This document shows, piece after piece, positions 1-12,050 of a stretch of DNA of 64,000 nucleotides. The DNA is taken from contig CM033111.1 in assembly GCA_019321725.1 (NCBI GenBank), positions 10,602,001 to 10,666,000 of the forward strand, written 5' to 3'. The notes under the pieces are model-generated. The model was not told where the DNA came from. It did no database searches and saw only the letters and a program-made list of their open reading frames with translations. Origin of the DNA: Paulownia fortunei (Eukaryota; Streptophyta; Magnoliopsida; Lamiales; Paulowniaceae). The translations under genes were made by a program, and so were the position numbers. Numbering within the stretch: position 1 is the first letter of the stretch; every line of letters starts with the position of its first letter.

Positions 1-1182
1 GTGTTCATATTTTAGGGGCTGCCCTAATAATTATGTTTGAATTATTAGTTATTTAATGGCTGCCCTAATGTTTAATATCTTGAATTATTAGTAAAATATG
101 GAGTATGCATTGTTTTTAAGGTTATGTAATTGATATGTAATTCTTTATAAAAAATTGAAAAGTGTATATAAACTTTAACTAGAATAGACTAAATGATTTA
201 TAAAAAGGATATTAAATGGTACATGATTTGATTATGTTAGGCCTTTAAAACATCCTATCTTCCAAAGAGATTGGCCTTTTCACTTAGCACAAAGTAGACT
301 TGAGGTAAGTTGAAACTTTCATTTGCTATATCACAAGAATCATATAATGTTGTTCATTTTTTAATGTGATTGTTATTATTTGTGAAATGATGTAATGTTT
401 GATGCATTTATGGTTTATGAAGCATGATACTATTAAGGATATAATGATGTTTTTGAAAAAGAAGTATGGTACTTGATTGATGGTCGGGTAGACAAGGAAC
501 ATGGGAGGGACCGGCGGATCCAACAAATGGTGGCAAATACTTGAGGTTGAAAAACTGGTATAGGAAAGTCACAATGAATGAGATAGAATATGGTTAATAC
601 CTAAGGTTGAAAGATCAAGTATGAAAACCCCGTATTATTTCTCTTATTGGCCAATCATTATGAACAGGTTTCGAAAACCACGATCTATCGCTATTTAATT
701 AGGTACCACACTTCAAGGGCCCTAAAGAATGATTTATGAAAGAAAGTTATTAAATTAAATATTGCATTTAATCATTTATGTGATTTGTATGTACACTATT
801 TGTTATTGCATCACCTTACTGAACCTTTAGCTTATTAGATTTATGTGATGTAGGTGGAAATGTACAAATTTAGAGGTTAACTGAGTCTCTAGAGTGGCCG
901 GACAGAGATTTGTTCATATGCCATGCTTCAACTTGTTTTGTAGTTTATTTTGAAAACTCTGTTTTGTTTTTAAATAAACCGCTCTGTTATGGTTTTGTAA
1001 ATAGATGTACTCAGTTTTGATATATGTATATAGTGTGTTTAAAATGATTCAAGCTCTCTCTTATAGCTAAAAATGGGAACTTTTGTTAAAACCATAACTT
1101 TAGTATTGATGAAAAATTAACATTTCTTGACTTAACTGTATCAGCTTGTTTAGGCTATGCAGCTAGGTTAAGGGCTGTTACA
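1..1182. mobile_element. LTR-like fragment (3' part)
   Basis: This AT-rich stretch has no credible ORF. It ends in GGGCTGTTACA, the usual TG...CA type of LTR terminus. Immediately after it, sequence homologous to a copia leader begins (compare 36598 onward), so this is a mobile-element edge. The other end lies outside the window, so the family cannot be fixed; a chromovirus-type gypsy LTR is a guess. Confidence 0.4.
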
Positions 1183-2447
1183 CATATGGTACTAAGTGTC
1201 AAGCAAGACCCATCAAACCTCTATGTAGATGGAGTATCAAAACGTTGCACGACTTATGGATAATGTAGAGACGAGTCCATTCCATGGCATCTCCATGCTT
1301 TGTAGAGACCACAAATTTCCATTACATAGTCATTCCACGACTCATGCTAATGACAAAGTAAGGTAGCATTGTTATGTCATCTACTTTTGATGGTAGGCAT
1401 GGATTATTGGGTCCAACCCAATTTTATCCATATTTTCTTGAAATTAGAATTTCAAAAATTTCTTTTCTTGATTTTAATTCAAATGGGGTTATTTATTTTA
1501 ACCAATACCTCATCACCTTTTAATCTTAGTTTATTTAATATGTTTGCATTCAATTGATGGCAAGCAAATCATATGAAAACATTAAATAAAACCTATGCAT
1601 GAATCTAATACATACATAACTTGGATGATCATAGGTCAATCCTATGCAATCCATTTGAGCCAAAAATAGATCTAGGTCAGTTTAAGGGTAGTAAAATGGA
1701 AATAGAAACTAATTTCTATTACATGAATATATCTCATACATTCATGAGCCTTCTCTTGATTCTCCATCTTGGTTCTTCTTCTTGTTTGCCAAAAATAAAG
1801 TAAAAACCTCACCCTATGCGACTCTCATTTAAAAAATGTAAAGTACATATAAGGAAATAATAAAAGACTCGCAGGTCCCATTTTAAAATCCAAAAACATA
1901 ATAATCCAATCACATTGGTCAAAAGGCTCATGATCATCCCATACATGCCCATAAACACATCTCATGAATTTATTAAAGCCTGTAAATTTACCATCTATTT
2001 AAATTATAATTTTATGATTTGGGATAAAATCTCGATTTTTCACAAAAAACCAATTTTTTTCAAAAAATTAAAATTAACAGTTTAATTAAAATTTTTAAAA
2101 ATTAAATTTTGCAATCCAACATGACGAGGCCGTCGAATGCCCCCTCATGCTGCACACTACACCACAGTGCAACTGTTGCACGTGCGCCTAATGCGCACAA
2201 CCGGCATGTGAGAGTAGTGTAGCCAACATGCGGACACGTTGCACTACTCACACGCCATGCTGCTATTGTGCGATCGTGTCATGTGTTTTATTCCAACAAC
2301 TGAATCAAATTCAATTACACATGTTCTATTTAACAATTAAATAAATTGCAAAATAATTTCATCACAATTAGAAATACAAAATTCAATCAGAATTCAACAA
2401 TTAAATCTGTAGGCATAAATCGAATTCAATTAGATTTGCGCAAATTG
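1183..2447 (-). mobile_element. Copia element, untranslated leader (minus strand)
   Basis: The sequence aligns by eye, in the same orientation, with the leader at about 36598-38065. Shared blocks include GACCCATCAAA, the ATGGCAAGCAAA region and the GAGCCAAA.TAGATC region. It joins directly to the PBS at 2448. There is no coding content. The gag that should follow is missing because the LTR-like fragment at 1-1182 cuts the leader. Confidence 0.6.
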
Positions 2448-2461
2448 TGGCTCTGATACCA
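2448..2461 (-). other. Copia primer-binding site
   Basis: Read on the minus strand this is TGGTATCAGAGCCA, the usual plant Ty1-copia primer-binding site, complementary to the 3' end of initiator tRNA-Met. It lies one base from the LTR edge at 2463, so the LTR to its right is the 5' LTR of a minus-strand element. Confidence 0.85.
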
Positions 2462-2462
2462 T

Positions 2463-3375
2463 TGTTAAGTTCGCATGATCTCGGGGTATGCATATTAATA
2501 AAATAAAATTTTAAAATAAACATTGAATAATAATTACAGCAGCACCCCAAATTCGATGCAATTTTAACGATCTTGCAATTTTCAATGGCTGTACAAAATA
2601 AATTAAAATTTTGATTTATACCTTTAAACACTCCGATTGTCGTAGAATTTGAGCAATCTATTGCTAACCCTTTTTTGAATTCTGGTTCACTGAGATCCAA
2701 GCGTCTCTTCTCTAAAGTAGTCCATATGTTGAGTAGGAATATGGAATCTGAACTCTGCTAGTAATCCAGATTCTTTTACTAACCTAATTTTGGAGTAAAT
2801 TTACTAAATATTAATTCTTATTATCAACAGGTGATAAAAGAATTAATACTTAGACAAAATTATGGAAGAAGAAAATAATTTCCTCCCTAATTTATTTTTT
2901 AATGGCCAAAAATTGGAGAATTATAATCCCTCAAATTTTTGGCCCTTTGTGGCATTCAAAAATGCTAAAAGTTCCACTCTTGGTATTTTTGGTCTTCTTT
3001 TTATTGGTTCGAAGATTTTTGGTTGATTCCAAATCTTCCCAAAAATTTCCATCTCTATCTTTTTTATCTTTTAAAGATATTTAGAGACTTCCACGAATAT
3101 CAAATTCTTAACTTTCCATCCTTCTCCAACAACCTACGTGGGCCTCTCCAAATAAGCCTCCTTGATTTGAACTTAGATTTAAAAATAAATTCCACAATTA
3201 ATCCAATTAAATATTTTAGCCCAAACTCAATTAATTAATTTCATCTTACCCACATAATCAAATCAGGCTAATTAAATAATTTAATTATTTAATTGAGTAA
3301 ATTAATTTAATAATTAAATTAATTAATGGTCTACATAATTAATTTGAACCAATCAAATAATTATTTCACTCCAAT
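2463..3375 (-). mobile_element. Copia 5' LTR, truncated (copy A)
   Basis: Begins TGTTAAGTTCGC next to the PBS and resembles the complete LTR at 38080-40135. Around 3230-3340 it carries the TTAATTAA-rich block typical of this LTR family. Near 3375 it changes into gypsy post-pol sequence, so about half the LTR is missing. The exact edge is uncertain by tens of bases. Confidence 0.6.
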
Positions 3376-3580
3376 TGCATATGGGGAAAAAGTTGATTTG
3401 GCCTTGGTACTATAAAGCATGGTGCCTTAATCCTTTTTCAAGTAATGCTCAATCAGTTGGTCGCCTCGATAGACCTCTGAAAAAGTTCTAATATTCAACA
3501 TTTACATGTCGAAACCTAAGTGATAATCAAAATGAGGGTATAACTACCTATTTTAACATTCTTCTCTCCATATTGAAGAA
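3376..3580 (-). mobile_element. Gypsy post-pol fragment
   Basis: Matches 18575-18760 of the nested gypsy element in the same orientation; both carry a GGTCGCCTCGA/GTTCGCCTCGA block followed by AGACCTC.GAAA.AGTTCTAATATTCAAC. It is non-coding. It lies between the copia LTR and another gypsy LTR, so it is probably debris of an earlier element into which the LTR at 3581 inserted. Confidence 0.5.
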
Positions 3581-4856
3581 TGTCGCTCATTTTGCAAACG
3601 TAAGTGCACACTATTATAGATAAGTAATGAAGTGGATAAATAGGATATCGTTCCCACGAGAACTGTTGAATTACTAAATACCAAAATTGGTTAACTTCAA
3701 TTCTATTTAAATAATCGTAACAAAGTGGTGATTAAGGAAAACTAAAAATAACACTAAATTAATGCGCAAAAGTAAATTAAGATTAACTTCTTTGACTTAA
3801 AAACTTAGGGTTTATGATTTTATTATAATTAAATACATTTGAATACTCAATCGCATCAATCTCAATTTTATTTTTCTAGTTGATAATCGAGAATCCCTCA
3901 ATTATTCAATCACCTCTTCCAAGGTCTAATGAAAATTTTACTAATTACTAATCCACTATATTCCTATGTGAATTAAAAAATCAATAAATCATTGGACTCT
4001 GTGGATCTCAATTAAGACTACACAAGTCATGCAAGTACATTCTTATCTTACATATAATTTATAATTTTCTACACATAGAAATAGATACATATATCACCTC
4101 CCGAATCAATATGATTAGCAAATCATTCAATTAATATAATTGAAAGTATTAAGAACCATGTAGAAAAGTCAACTATATCAAATAAACATTCAATTGAATT
4201 GAAAGAGAAATTCAAACCATCTTAATTAGGTTCCATTAAAACCCTAGAAAAGAGAATCAACCCATAATCATGTTTATCAAATCCACAGGCAAATTCGAAT
4301 ACATGACAAAAAGCAAAATCACAAGAATAAGGGAAGAAGAAAATCTGGAAATCTTGAAAGATGAAGTTCCCAACTTGGTCCTCAAGCCTTCTTCCTTCTT
4401 CTTCTTCTTTAGTTTCTCAAAGTCTTCTTAAATCCCAAGATACCCCAAAATGTTTTTAAAAGTTGTCTTTTCGAGTCCAGAAAATTGTACTTTTGGAATT
4501 CCGCGTTATTTGGCGCTTAAGCACCAAGTAACAATGCCTAGGCACCGTATATGTCTACCAAACTTTCAATCAGTGCCTAAGCGCCAAATAACGGCGCCTT
4601 GGTGCTAAATATGTTGTTTTTGATGCTTGAGCACCTAAACTCCAATAGGATGCCTTCCGATCTACTTTTGGCACCTGAGGTCTGATGGGATGGCGCCTAA
4701 GCTCTATTTGCTAATTTTTTCAAATTATTTTCTTCAATTTATCAACAATTATCTCATCTTTCTATTTTGTACAAAATACCAAAAAAACACATGAAAATTA
4801 CCTAAGATTTGCTTGAAAAAGAACATCTCATTAAGCTAAAGATACTCAAATTATCA
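3581..4856 (-). mobile_element. Gypsy 3' LTR (minus strand)
   Basis: Starts TGTCGCTC and ends ATTATCA, so in native orientation it begins TGATAA like the other gypsy LTRs here. It shares the CGTTCCCACGAG.ACT block with 14057-14963 and 15481-17512. A polypurine tract, AAGTTTGGGGGAATT on the minus strand, lies just to the right near 4879-4893, as expected upstream of a 3' LTR. It carries a stretch of GGCGCCTAAGC-like repeats around 4500-4700. The 3' edge is approximate. Confidence 0.6.
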
Positions 4857-5477
4857 GTGTAAAACTGGTTTAACTAATTCCCCCAAACTTAAATATTTGC
4901 TTGTCCTCAAGCAACAAAAGAAAAATAACAACTAAAATAAAGACCACAATACAAACTTGAGTGCCACCAAGTTCCAAAACATTAATATACCTCAAAGATT
5001 GCCAAATTGCCAACTTAAGAAGTCAATCAATTCCTCAATATCAACATGCATTCCTGTTTAACTCAGTCTCATGATCTTGGGTGTGTGTGTGTAGCCAATA
5101 CATCAAACTATATTCATTACTAGAATAAGTTTATAAAGTTAAAAACTTTCTAGAGAATCCACTTTTAAAAATAAATATAAATGATGACCAAACTTCATAT
5201 GCTTGTTTTTCACACTAATCTCCACTAATGTAGGATCAACATAGCAATAAGGATCGAAAGGACTTTTCAAAGCTTGTAATGAAAAGCTAGGGTCATGGGT
5301 AGGAAAAATTTGGATAAAGTGGCTCACAATCACTCCAAGACATCTAGCCAATCTAAGACCATACTTGCCCAAAATAAAACCTCTCACCCTTATGTCATAC
5401 TCCTGTCATTCAGCTAAAATATTTCTTTAAACCCTTTTTTCTTCATTTCATTCATCTTTTTCTCATTTTCTGCATTT

Positions 5478-5508
<31 letters not shown>

Positions 5509-6569
5509 TTTTCCTTTTCTTTTCTTTTCTCTTTTTTTTTATCAAATGTTTTTCACCCAAACTTATGTTATTTTACATTAATGACAAATGGGGTGTTTTT
5601 CAAAATCTTCTCGTCATTCTCCCTTCTCTTCTTTCTCTGAACATTGTCAACATTTCCCAATAACTACAAACTTGTATAATTCATAATTCAAGCAATAAAC
5701 TAAATGAGCTGAGTGACATATAAATCTGATGGGCTAAACATGTGAAGGTTAGAGATATTTTGTGGGTTAGCAAAGAAACAAACTTGATTAGGCTCAAATG
5801 GAACACTAGGGATAAAATATGCAAATTGGTAGGCTGTATAGGCTCAAACGGCCTAAAAATGACATAAATCATCTCCTTAATGTTATGTCACAAAGGATTT
5901 GCCACGACTAGTAATCAAACAAGTTCTAGAGTTTGGTGGAATTTTTTTAGGTAGTACTTATTGTCTATAAATGGTCTCTAAGCATATAAATACAATTTAA
6001 CAACCGACTAGTACTCGATCATAACAAAAATCACAAAGCAAAATAAACTAATACACACATCAATTGCAAAGGCAAGAGATCATTAATCAGTTCCAAAAAG
6101 TTGTCTAAGGTAATCAACATTTTATCATTGGCTACAATAATTCAAGTGCACTTAGGAAGAAAATACAAATACAGACTCCAATTAAAATAGACACAAATAA
6201 ACACCCCCCAAACTTAAGATGAGACAGTGTCCACAATGGATCAAAGAAAATGAATAATGGAAACTTAACTGAAGAACATCGGTATCACTGGGAAAGATCA
6301 TCCTCTCCATCAGAGGATGATTGTGGAAACATCGGCGGTAGAGAAAAGTGAAGATCAAGGGTGATCTGCAGGAGATACTAAACCAACATGCGTTCATGCT
6401 CTTGCTCAAAGGCTTGAAATGCTGTATTAATGTGGGCTACATGGCGGACTTCCTGAGTAAGTATAACAATTGCCTGGTGTAGGCACGGGCAGTGTTAGGG
6501 TCCACTGGCGATAAAGCGAATGGGGTATCATCGATAGGGGATAGAGTGGAAATTATTGGTGGCGGGGTG
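4857..6569 (-). mobile_element. Gypsy post-pol noncoding region
   Basis: Lies between the polypurine tract and the env-like ORF remnant. The block TTGCTTGTCCTCAAGCAA, near 4898, is typical of the 3' end of Athila/Tat elements and recurs at 17531 as TTGCTTGTCCTCGAGCAA. No supported coding sequence was seen. A TTC microsatellite lies at about 5475-5507. Confidence 0.5.
5475..5507. repeat. (TTC)n microsatellite
   Basis: Eleven or so uninterrupted TTC triplets within a longer pyrimidine-rich stretch (5400-5540) inside the gypsy remnant. Confidence 0.9.
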
Positions 6570-7439
6570 GAAGAAGGGTCATGGGAATGAGCGACTGGAA
6601 TCTTAAGTGGAGCTTACTGTGGTGGAGCTGGCTATGTGTCGTCAAGGATAAATCTAGTGCCAGTAGGATATTGGCGAACACCATCCCAGACATCATAGCA
6701 TCTAGCAGTCCGATAATCTATGATACTAAAGGGGTGCTGAAAATCTCAGTTTGGTCCCACTCGACGCCAGCCTCCTGATAGAGTCCATAAATTAATTAGG
6801 GATGAGGTAAACCACTCATTGTGGCGCCTTGCAATGTGTATAGAATAGACTATTTAATGACCCTTCCTACATTGATACTCATATTACGAGTGATAACATA
6901 GAGAATGAAGGATTGATCCTATATGACTTCGCTTCGATGTGTGGTAGGCATCAACTTGGCAAACACAAAGTAGTTCCAAGCTCATCCCTATTGGCTAAGA
7001 TCAGCAGTGGGGAATGAAAGTGCAGCAGTAGATGCACGACGAGATGTTTTCCATTATGAGCCTGGTCGGCACAGGTTGTAAATGGTCTGCTTGTTATCAT
7101 AGTTAGCTAATAAGGTTGAATACTCATTGTCCTCAATATCCTCTAACTTATAGTAGGCATTGATCATTTTTCAGTGGAAGGATACTCACTTGTCTTAAAC
7201 AAAAACTTTTTGATTCCAACAGCATAAAATTCCTTGACAATACTGACCACTACAACCTCCAATTAAGCTGTGAAGGTCTGCCACCTCCGGTGCTCAATCA
7301 TGTAGGAAATATGGCTGCCATGCTAGTCATCTAATGTAATACCGTACACTGATAGCAAACTTTACGTCACTAGGAGATCATAGTACATTTTTTCAGTTGC
7401 TTCACTAACAAAATGACTGGCATCATAAGAGGATGACAT
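6570..7439 (-). pseudogene. Env-like / putative plant transposon protein ORF, decayed
   Basis: The minus strand gives a long recognisable protein with scattered stops. It starts near 7439 with MSSSYDASHF. It then has VKEFYAVGIKKFLF, followed by the conserved block WNYFVFAKLMPTTHRSEV, SINVGRVI, and GLPHP ... EAGVEWDQTEIF, at about 6980 down to 6730. This order (REFYAN-like, W.FV...L.PT.H.S.V, INVG.VI, GLPHPSLI) is that of the plant family annotated as putative plant transposon protein, found in extra ORFs of Athila-like elements. It sits between integrase and the 3' LTR, where an env-like ORF is expected. At least three in-frame stops show it is dead. Function in the family is unknown. Confidence 0.7.
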
Positions 7440-8594
7440 GGAGGCCTTCACTTTGCCCTTGCTTGCTTTTGGTGCTATTTCCTGATTACTATAAGATTTT
7501 AAAAGGAAGAAGTTAACCACATGTGATAGATTATATTAACAATGAGATTTAGATACGTGAATGCTAACAAAGCACCAGACCGTTGTGACATAGAGACATT
7601 TACAATATAGGTTGAGAGTTAAAAGATTACATAGGTGTAAGCATGACTCAATAAACAACAAACGATCAAAAACTTACTTGAAAAAACACACGATATGCAC
7701 GTTGAATATGTTGAAAAGACATATAAATAGAATGATAATAATATATAATACATATGTAAAAGATAATATCGTGTAGCTAACTTGAATAAATGCAAGCCTG
7801 TGAAAACACAAAATATCATTTTCGTAGTGTTGAATGTGTCTCAGACATTTTATCAAACAACTTACGTGCATACACTATAATCCAAAATTTCAATTCCCTA
7901 CATCTCAGCCCCCAAATTGACACATAATCTCCATTCTCAACTTTGCAACAAACATTTAAAATAGGAATCATGCCCATTACTCAATTTAATTAAAATAAAA
8001 TAAAAAAAATGAAAAAGTGCAAAGGGATAGGGGTTGGAGAAAACATACTAATAAATTAACCTTGTTATGAAAGAATGGATAAAATTAGAGAGTGTGTGAA
8101 ATATGTTTTTAGTGGTATTTCCATGTGAAGTGAGTGAGAGGTGCTAGTGTGTGATGTGTGAGTTTTGGGGAGGGTGTGAAATAGAGAAGAAGAGAGGAGG
8201 TGAGAAAGAGAATAGAGGTGCGTCTAGCCTCTTATAATTTTTACAGCCCTATTTGGCACCTAGGCGCCAAACATTCTATTTGTGCCCAGTGCCTTTGGCG
8301 ACTGGGCACTGCAGCAGGGTGCCTAGGTGCTAAACCAGGGTGCCTAGGCCCTAACCTTTTTTTTGTTGTGAATTTTCAGTTTTCGAATTGAACCTACAAC
8401 CAAAACAAATAAATAAAGATTAGATGCACCAAAAATTGGGCTTAAACCAACCTAGAAATCTACTCCTAAGCTATATAAAGGATCTAAATGCAAGATAAAC
8501 AAATATGAGGAAAAACATAAAAACTATAGAATGACTTGGGTTACCTCCCAAGAAGCACTTACTTTAAAGTCTTCAGCCAGACTCTCAATGAGGT
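7440..8594 (-). mobile_element. Gypsy spacer between integrase and env-like ORF
   Basis: No coding sequence is supported. It includes a block of GCGCCTAGGCGCC-like repeats at 8250-8350, similar to 4500-4700 in the LTR. Near 8530-8560 is TTGGGTTACCTCCCAAGAAGC, a stretch often seen just after integrase in this element class. Confidence 0.45.
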
Positions 8595-8796
8595 TCATGA
8601 GGGTGGTTTGGCAAGTGTGATGGTAGACTTTTGCAAATCCCCTCCACTTTCAATGAATACTTTAAGTATTTGGCCATTAACTTTAATCCTTCGATCACTC
8701 TGAATTTCAATGGCACCATATGGGAAAACTTGGACCACTCTAGACCACCTCAATCGTAGCTTACATGGAAACAAACAATAAAACTTTTTAACCAGG
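8595..8796 (-). pseudogene. Gypsy integrase C-terminal fragment
   Basis: Minus-strand translation from about 8796 to a stop at 8595 runs without interruption for some 66 codons. It contains LFPCKLRLRWSRVVQVFPYG, then AIEIQS and FKVNGQ-like IKVNGQILK. This matches the integrase tail of Athila/Tat gypsy elements and resembles the parallel segment at 19224-19400. The rest of pol is missing because copia LTR sequence begins at 8797. This fixes the orientation of the gypsy remnant at 3581-8796. Confidence 0.7.
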
Positions 8797-10314
8797 AATA
8801 AACTTTTTGAAATCCATGGCCATGGTTGGAATGAGTAATTTCGAAATGAGTTTCCTAATTAGAATCAATGAATTGAGATACTAGGAATGGTATCATAGAA
8901 TTGAGCTATTAGGGTTTTGACTAATAATCTATAACCTAGGCTCAATTAGGAGATTAGTTGATCGAAGGATCGGACTTGCACGGTATTTGTAATTGAAAGG
9001 GTTTTTCAACTTCAACTATATCTAGGTCTTCATGGTGTGTTGCCAGACTAATGATGATAGGTGAGGTTTGTGGAATTAATGGGTCAATTTCAAGATGATT
9101 ACTTAATTTGATTAATTAATTAAGAATAATTAAAGCATTATTTATTCTACTAAGTCACAAGAGTTGTGAGCCATTACTAGCACATGGGTGAACCTAAGAG
9201 GTGGCATAATAACTTGGAGAAGCTCATTTCTTACCTAAATAATTAATCAAAGAGTCAGATTATATTTAATTAATATTATTAATTGAGTAGGATTTAATTA
9301 ATTCAAGTGTTAATTTAATTTAATTAATTAATTGTCCTAATAGGATTAGGTGGCCCATCATGAAATAAGTAATTAATTATTATAGGCCTTTATAATTCAT
9401 TGTATAAATTAATTTAATTAATTAGATCTAATTAATATAGGATCAAAGCCCTTGACTGTGGGCTTGTAGGAAGTCCGTGAGGAATTTAATTAAGAATTAA
9501 AATTCCTAGAATGACTAAGAAATTAAGTCTTGGATATTAATTAAAAACTTACCATAAGTTTTTAACTCCAGACTTGGAGTCAAAGACTTCCTATAAGTCT
9601 TTAAATTAGAATCAAAGACTTACCATATGTCTTTAATTTAGAATTGAAGACTTACCATATGAATTCAAGTTGAACTTGAAAATGGATTAGAAACTTACCT
9701 CTTGAAATCCAAATTGGACTTGGAAAGTATCCCACATAATGGAAACTATGGGAGCTATTTAAAGCCCCATTGTGGCCAAAAATTACACTTATTATGCTTG
9801 TGAATTTTTGACCTTCTCTCCTACCCAAACACAAGAAAATTTTCTTGCTTTTGTTTAATTCTTTTTTCACCCTTATTGAATTAAGAGTTGATCAAACACC
9901 TAAATAAATGGAGATTTATTTTATTTCAAAAACCCATACAAACATCTTAGGTAGGAATCATTGAATACAAGCTTACCAACATAGGCTTTAATATGAGTAG
10001 GCATCTGAGGTGTAGATAAATGCTTAGAGGATCAACATTTAGGGTTCTTGGCAAATTAAACCAAAATATAGGTTTTGGAACTGAAGAGTTCGTGAGAGCC
10101 AATAACTTGAGTCGTTTCAATGTCCTTTTCATGAAATGGAAACTTCAGGTATAATCTGACTAAAGCCTGAGATTTTTTTTGGTTATCAATTTGTTTTAAC
10201 ATTTAACCAATAAATTGCATCGAACCTGGGACACCCAAATTATGTATGTGATGCATGGGCTAAAAAATTTTATTTTCCACTATGTTTGGGTCCTGTGGTT
10301 TTGCAAAACCAACA
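8797..10314 (+). mobile_element. Copia 5' LTR, 5'-truncated (copy B)
   Basis: Matches the inner and 3' parts of the other copia LTRs, such as 41890-42850 and 29460-29864. The TTAATTAA-rich block lies at about 9100-9430. The 3' end reads TTTTGCAAAACCAACA and is followed one base later by a PBS. The first several hundred bases of the LTR are missing, replaced by gypsy integrase sequence. Confidence 0.65.
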
Positions 10315-10315
10315 G

Positions 10316-10328
10316 TGGTATCAAAGTC
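10316..10328 (+). other. Copia primer-binding site (plus strand)
   Basis: TGGTATCAAAGTC differs from the standard plant copia PBS TGGTATCAGAGCC at two positions, both transitions. It directly follows the LTR end at 10314 and so marks the start of the internal region. Confidence 0.75.
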
Positions 10329-12050
10329 TAAGTTCATGCATAATTGATACCCTTCACATTAATTCTTTCAAAATTATGCATTAAAATTGGAATTTTATGT
10401 GTGATAAATTGTTTATATGATTAATGTATTTGGGATAAATTATTCTGCCTTCTAAAACTTGAAAACTAGATGAAAAACTAATTTGCCAATCGTATTTTGG
10501 ATTTGTTGATTCACAAATGGGGCCAGGGCCTGGGGTTCGGCACTATGGCATGAGTCTTTTAGAAGGCTCGGCTACGTAGTGCGATCGAAAAAATTTCCAA
10601 GATGTTGCGGCGCCGCTAAATACTATACTTAGATTCATTTTTATAAAATTCATTTTTATGTTTAAATTGTTAATTCTAAATTAATGAAATAATTTTATAA
10701 AGGACCAAGAAACTATTAATCCCAAATATAGAGTCGACATATCAAAAGAATAGTAAATTTACATGCTTTTATTATCATATGATGATTTTAATTAGCATTT
10801 GGTGATTCGATGATCATGGTGGCTTAGACCAATATGACTAGATGTATTTTTATGCACTTTATGATTTTTATTATTGGGTTTTGATTAAAATGAGGCATGC
10901 GAGTCTCATTTTTCTCTATTTTCTCTTGATGTGTTTCCTGTCTCTCTCCTATGTACATCCCCTTGGACTTGTTCCAAGATTTCTTATAGAATAGTAAATG
11001 TAATGAGTGTAGCATAGTGGGTGATGTTTCTTTTTGTATTTTTGATGGACAATACAAGAAGATGGAGCAAGATGGACAAATGAGGAGTGAAGCCCATGTA
11101 CGCATGGGATACATATATGTAATAGTTAGGTCCATTCTTATTTTGATTATCACCTTAGATTGACCATTGATCTTCTTTAGCTCGAGCAGATCGCTTAGGA
11201 ATAAAGGTCCATGATCATCCTTTGATAGTCTGTATCAGATATATGCTATGTATGTTTAATGTTTTTCCTTATGATGGCCTATTTTGCTTGCAATCAGTAG
11301 GATCGATGACATCAAACAAGATAATCATAAAATGATGATCCCCTACTTGTCAAACAAGCCTTCACATTTCCCTCACTTTAATTTATTTTCAAGTTTAAAA
11401 CCTTGGGTTGCAAACCTTGAAGGTTTATATAAAAGGTAAATGGACAATATTGGGTGAGGCCTAATTATTCATGTTTTCCATAAAAAAAGTAGTGACATGT
11501 GATAAGCTACTAAGCTTAGTGCATTGGCCACGAGTCGTGGGATATGCCAAGTAAGGAAACCTGTGATCACTACTTAGCATACTGATGCCCATAGAGTAGG
11601 GCATCTAAATGTTGGTCATGGGTCATGGGACATTTAGGAGTTTCACTCACATGAATGTTTTGATAGGTCATGTTTGACATTGATTACCATATGAGTTCAT
11701 AGTATTGGGGCATATGGGAAATATGAAGCATAATATCTTACAATTTGCATAGTAATGGAATTAGCAATATGTTATCTACCTTTTACTTTTGTCATATGAG
11801 CTCCTACTATTGGGGTATATGACGAAGTCAAATCTGACTTTAAGCCCACTAGGAAATTAGATTGCCTAGAGTTCTATTATAAGGGTAATAGAATTCGACC
11901 AAAATAGTGGGAGACATATAATAAAATATATTATTGTAAATGAATGCTTAACCAAATGAATTTCAACATTTATAATAAAATATATTATTGTAAATGAATG
12001 CTTAGTCGAAGGAATGATTATTTTTTGCTTTGTATTATTTTGTAGAAATA
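10329..12050 (+). mobile_element. Copia untranslated leader
   Basis: Long leader between PBS and gag. It is homologous, inverted, to the leader at 36331-38065; both contain a stretch reading ATGAGGC..G.GTCTCATTTT..TCTATTT. There is no supported ORF. Within it a 44-base motif around 11929-12003, ATAATAAAATATATTATTG, occurs twice in tandem. Confidence 0.6.

Noticed and set aside
7619..7871. Overlapping minus-strand ORFs of about 65 codons
   Set aside because: They lack family features and lie in non-coding gypsy spacer; their hydrophobic look follows from AT-rich composition.
10824..11153. Minus-strand ORF of 109 codons
   Set aside because: It lies antisense in the copia leader, which is homologous to leaders at 1183 and 36331 where this frame is not kept.
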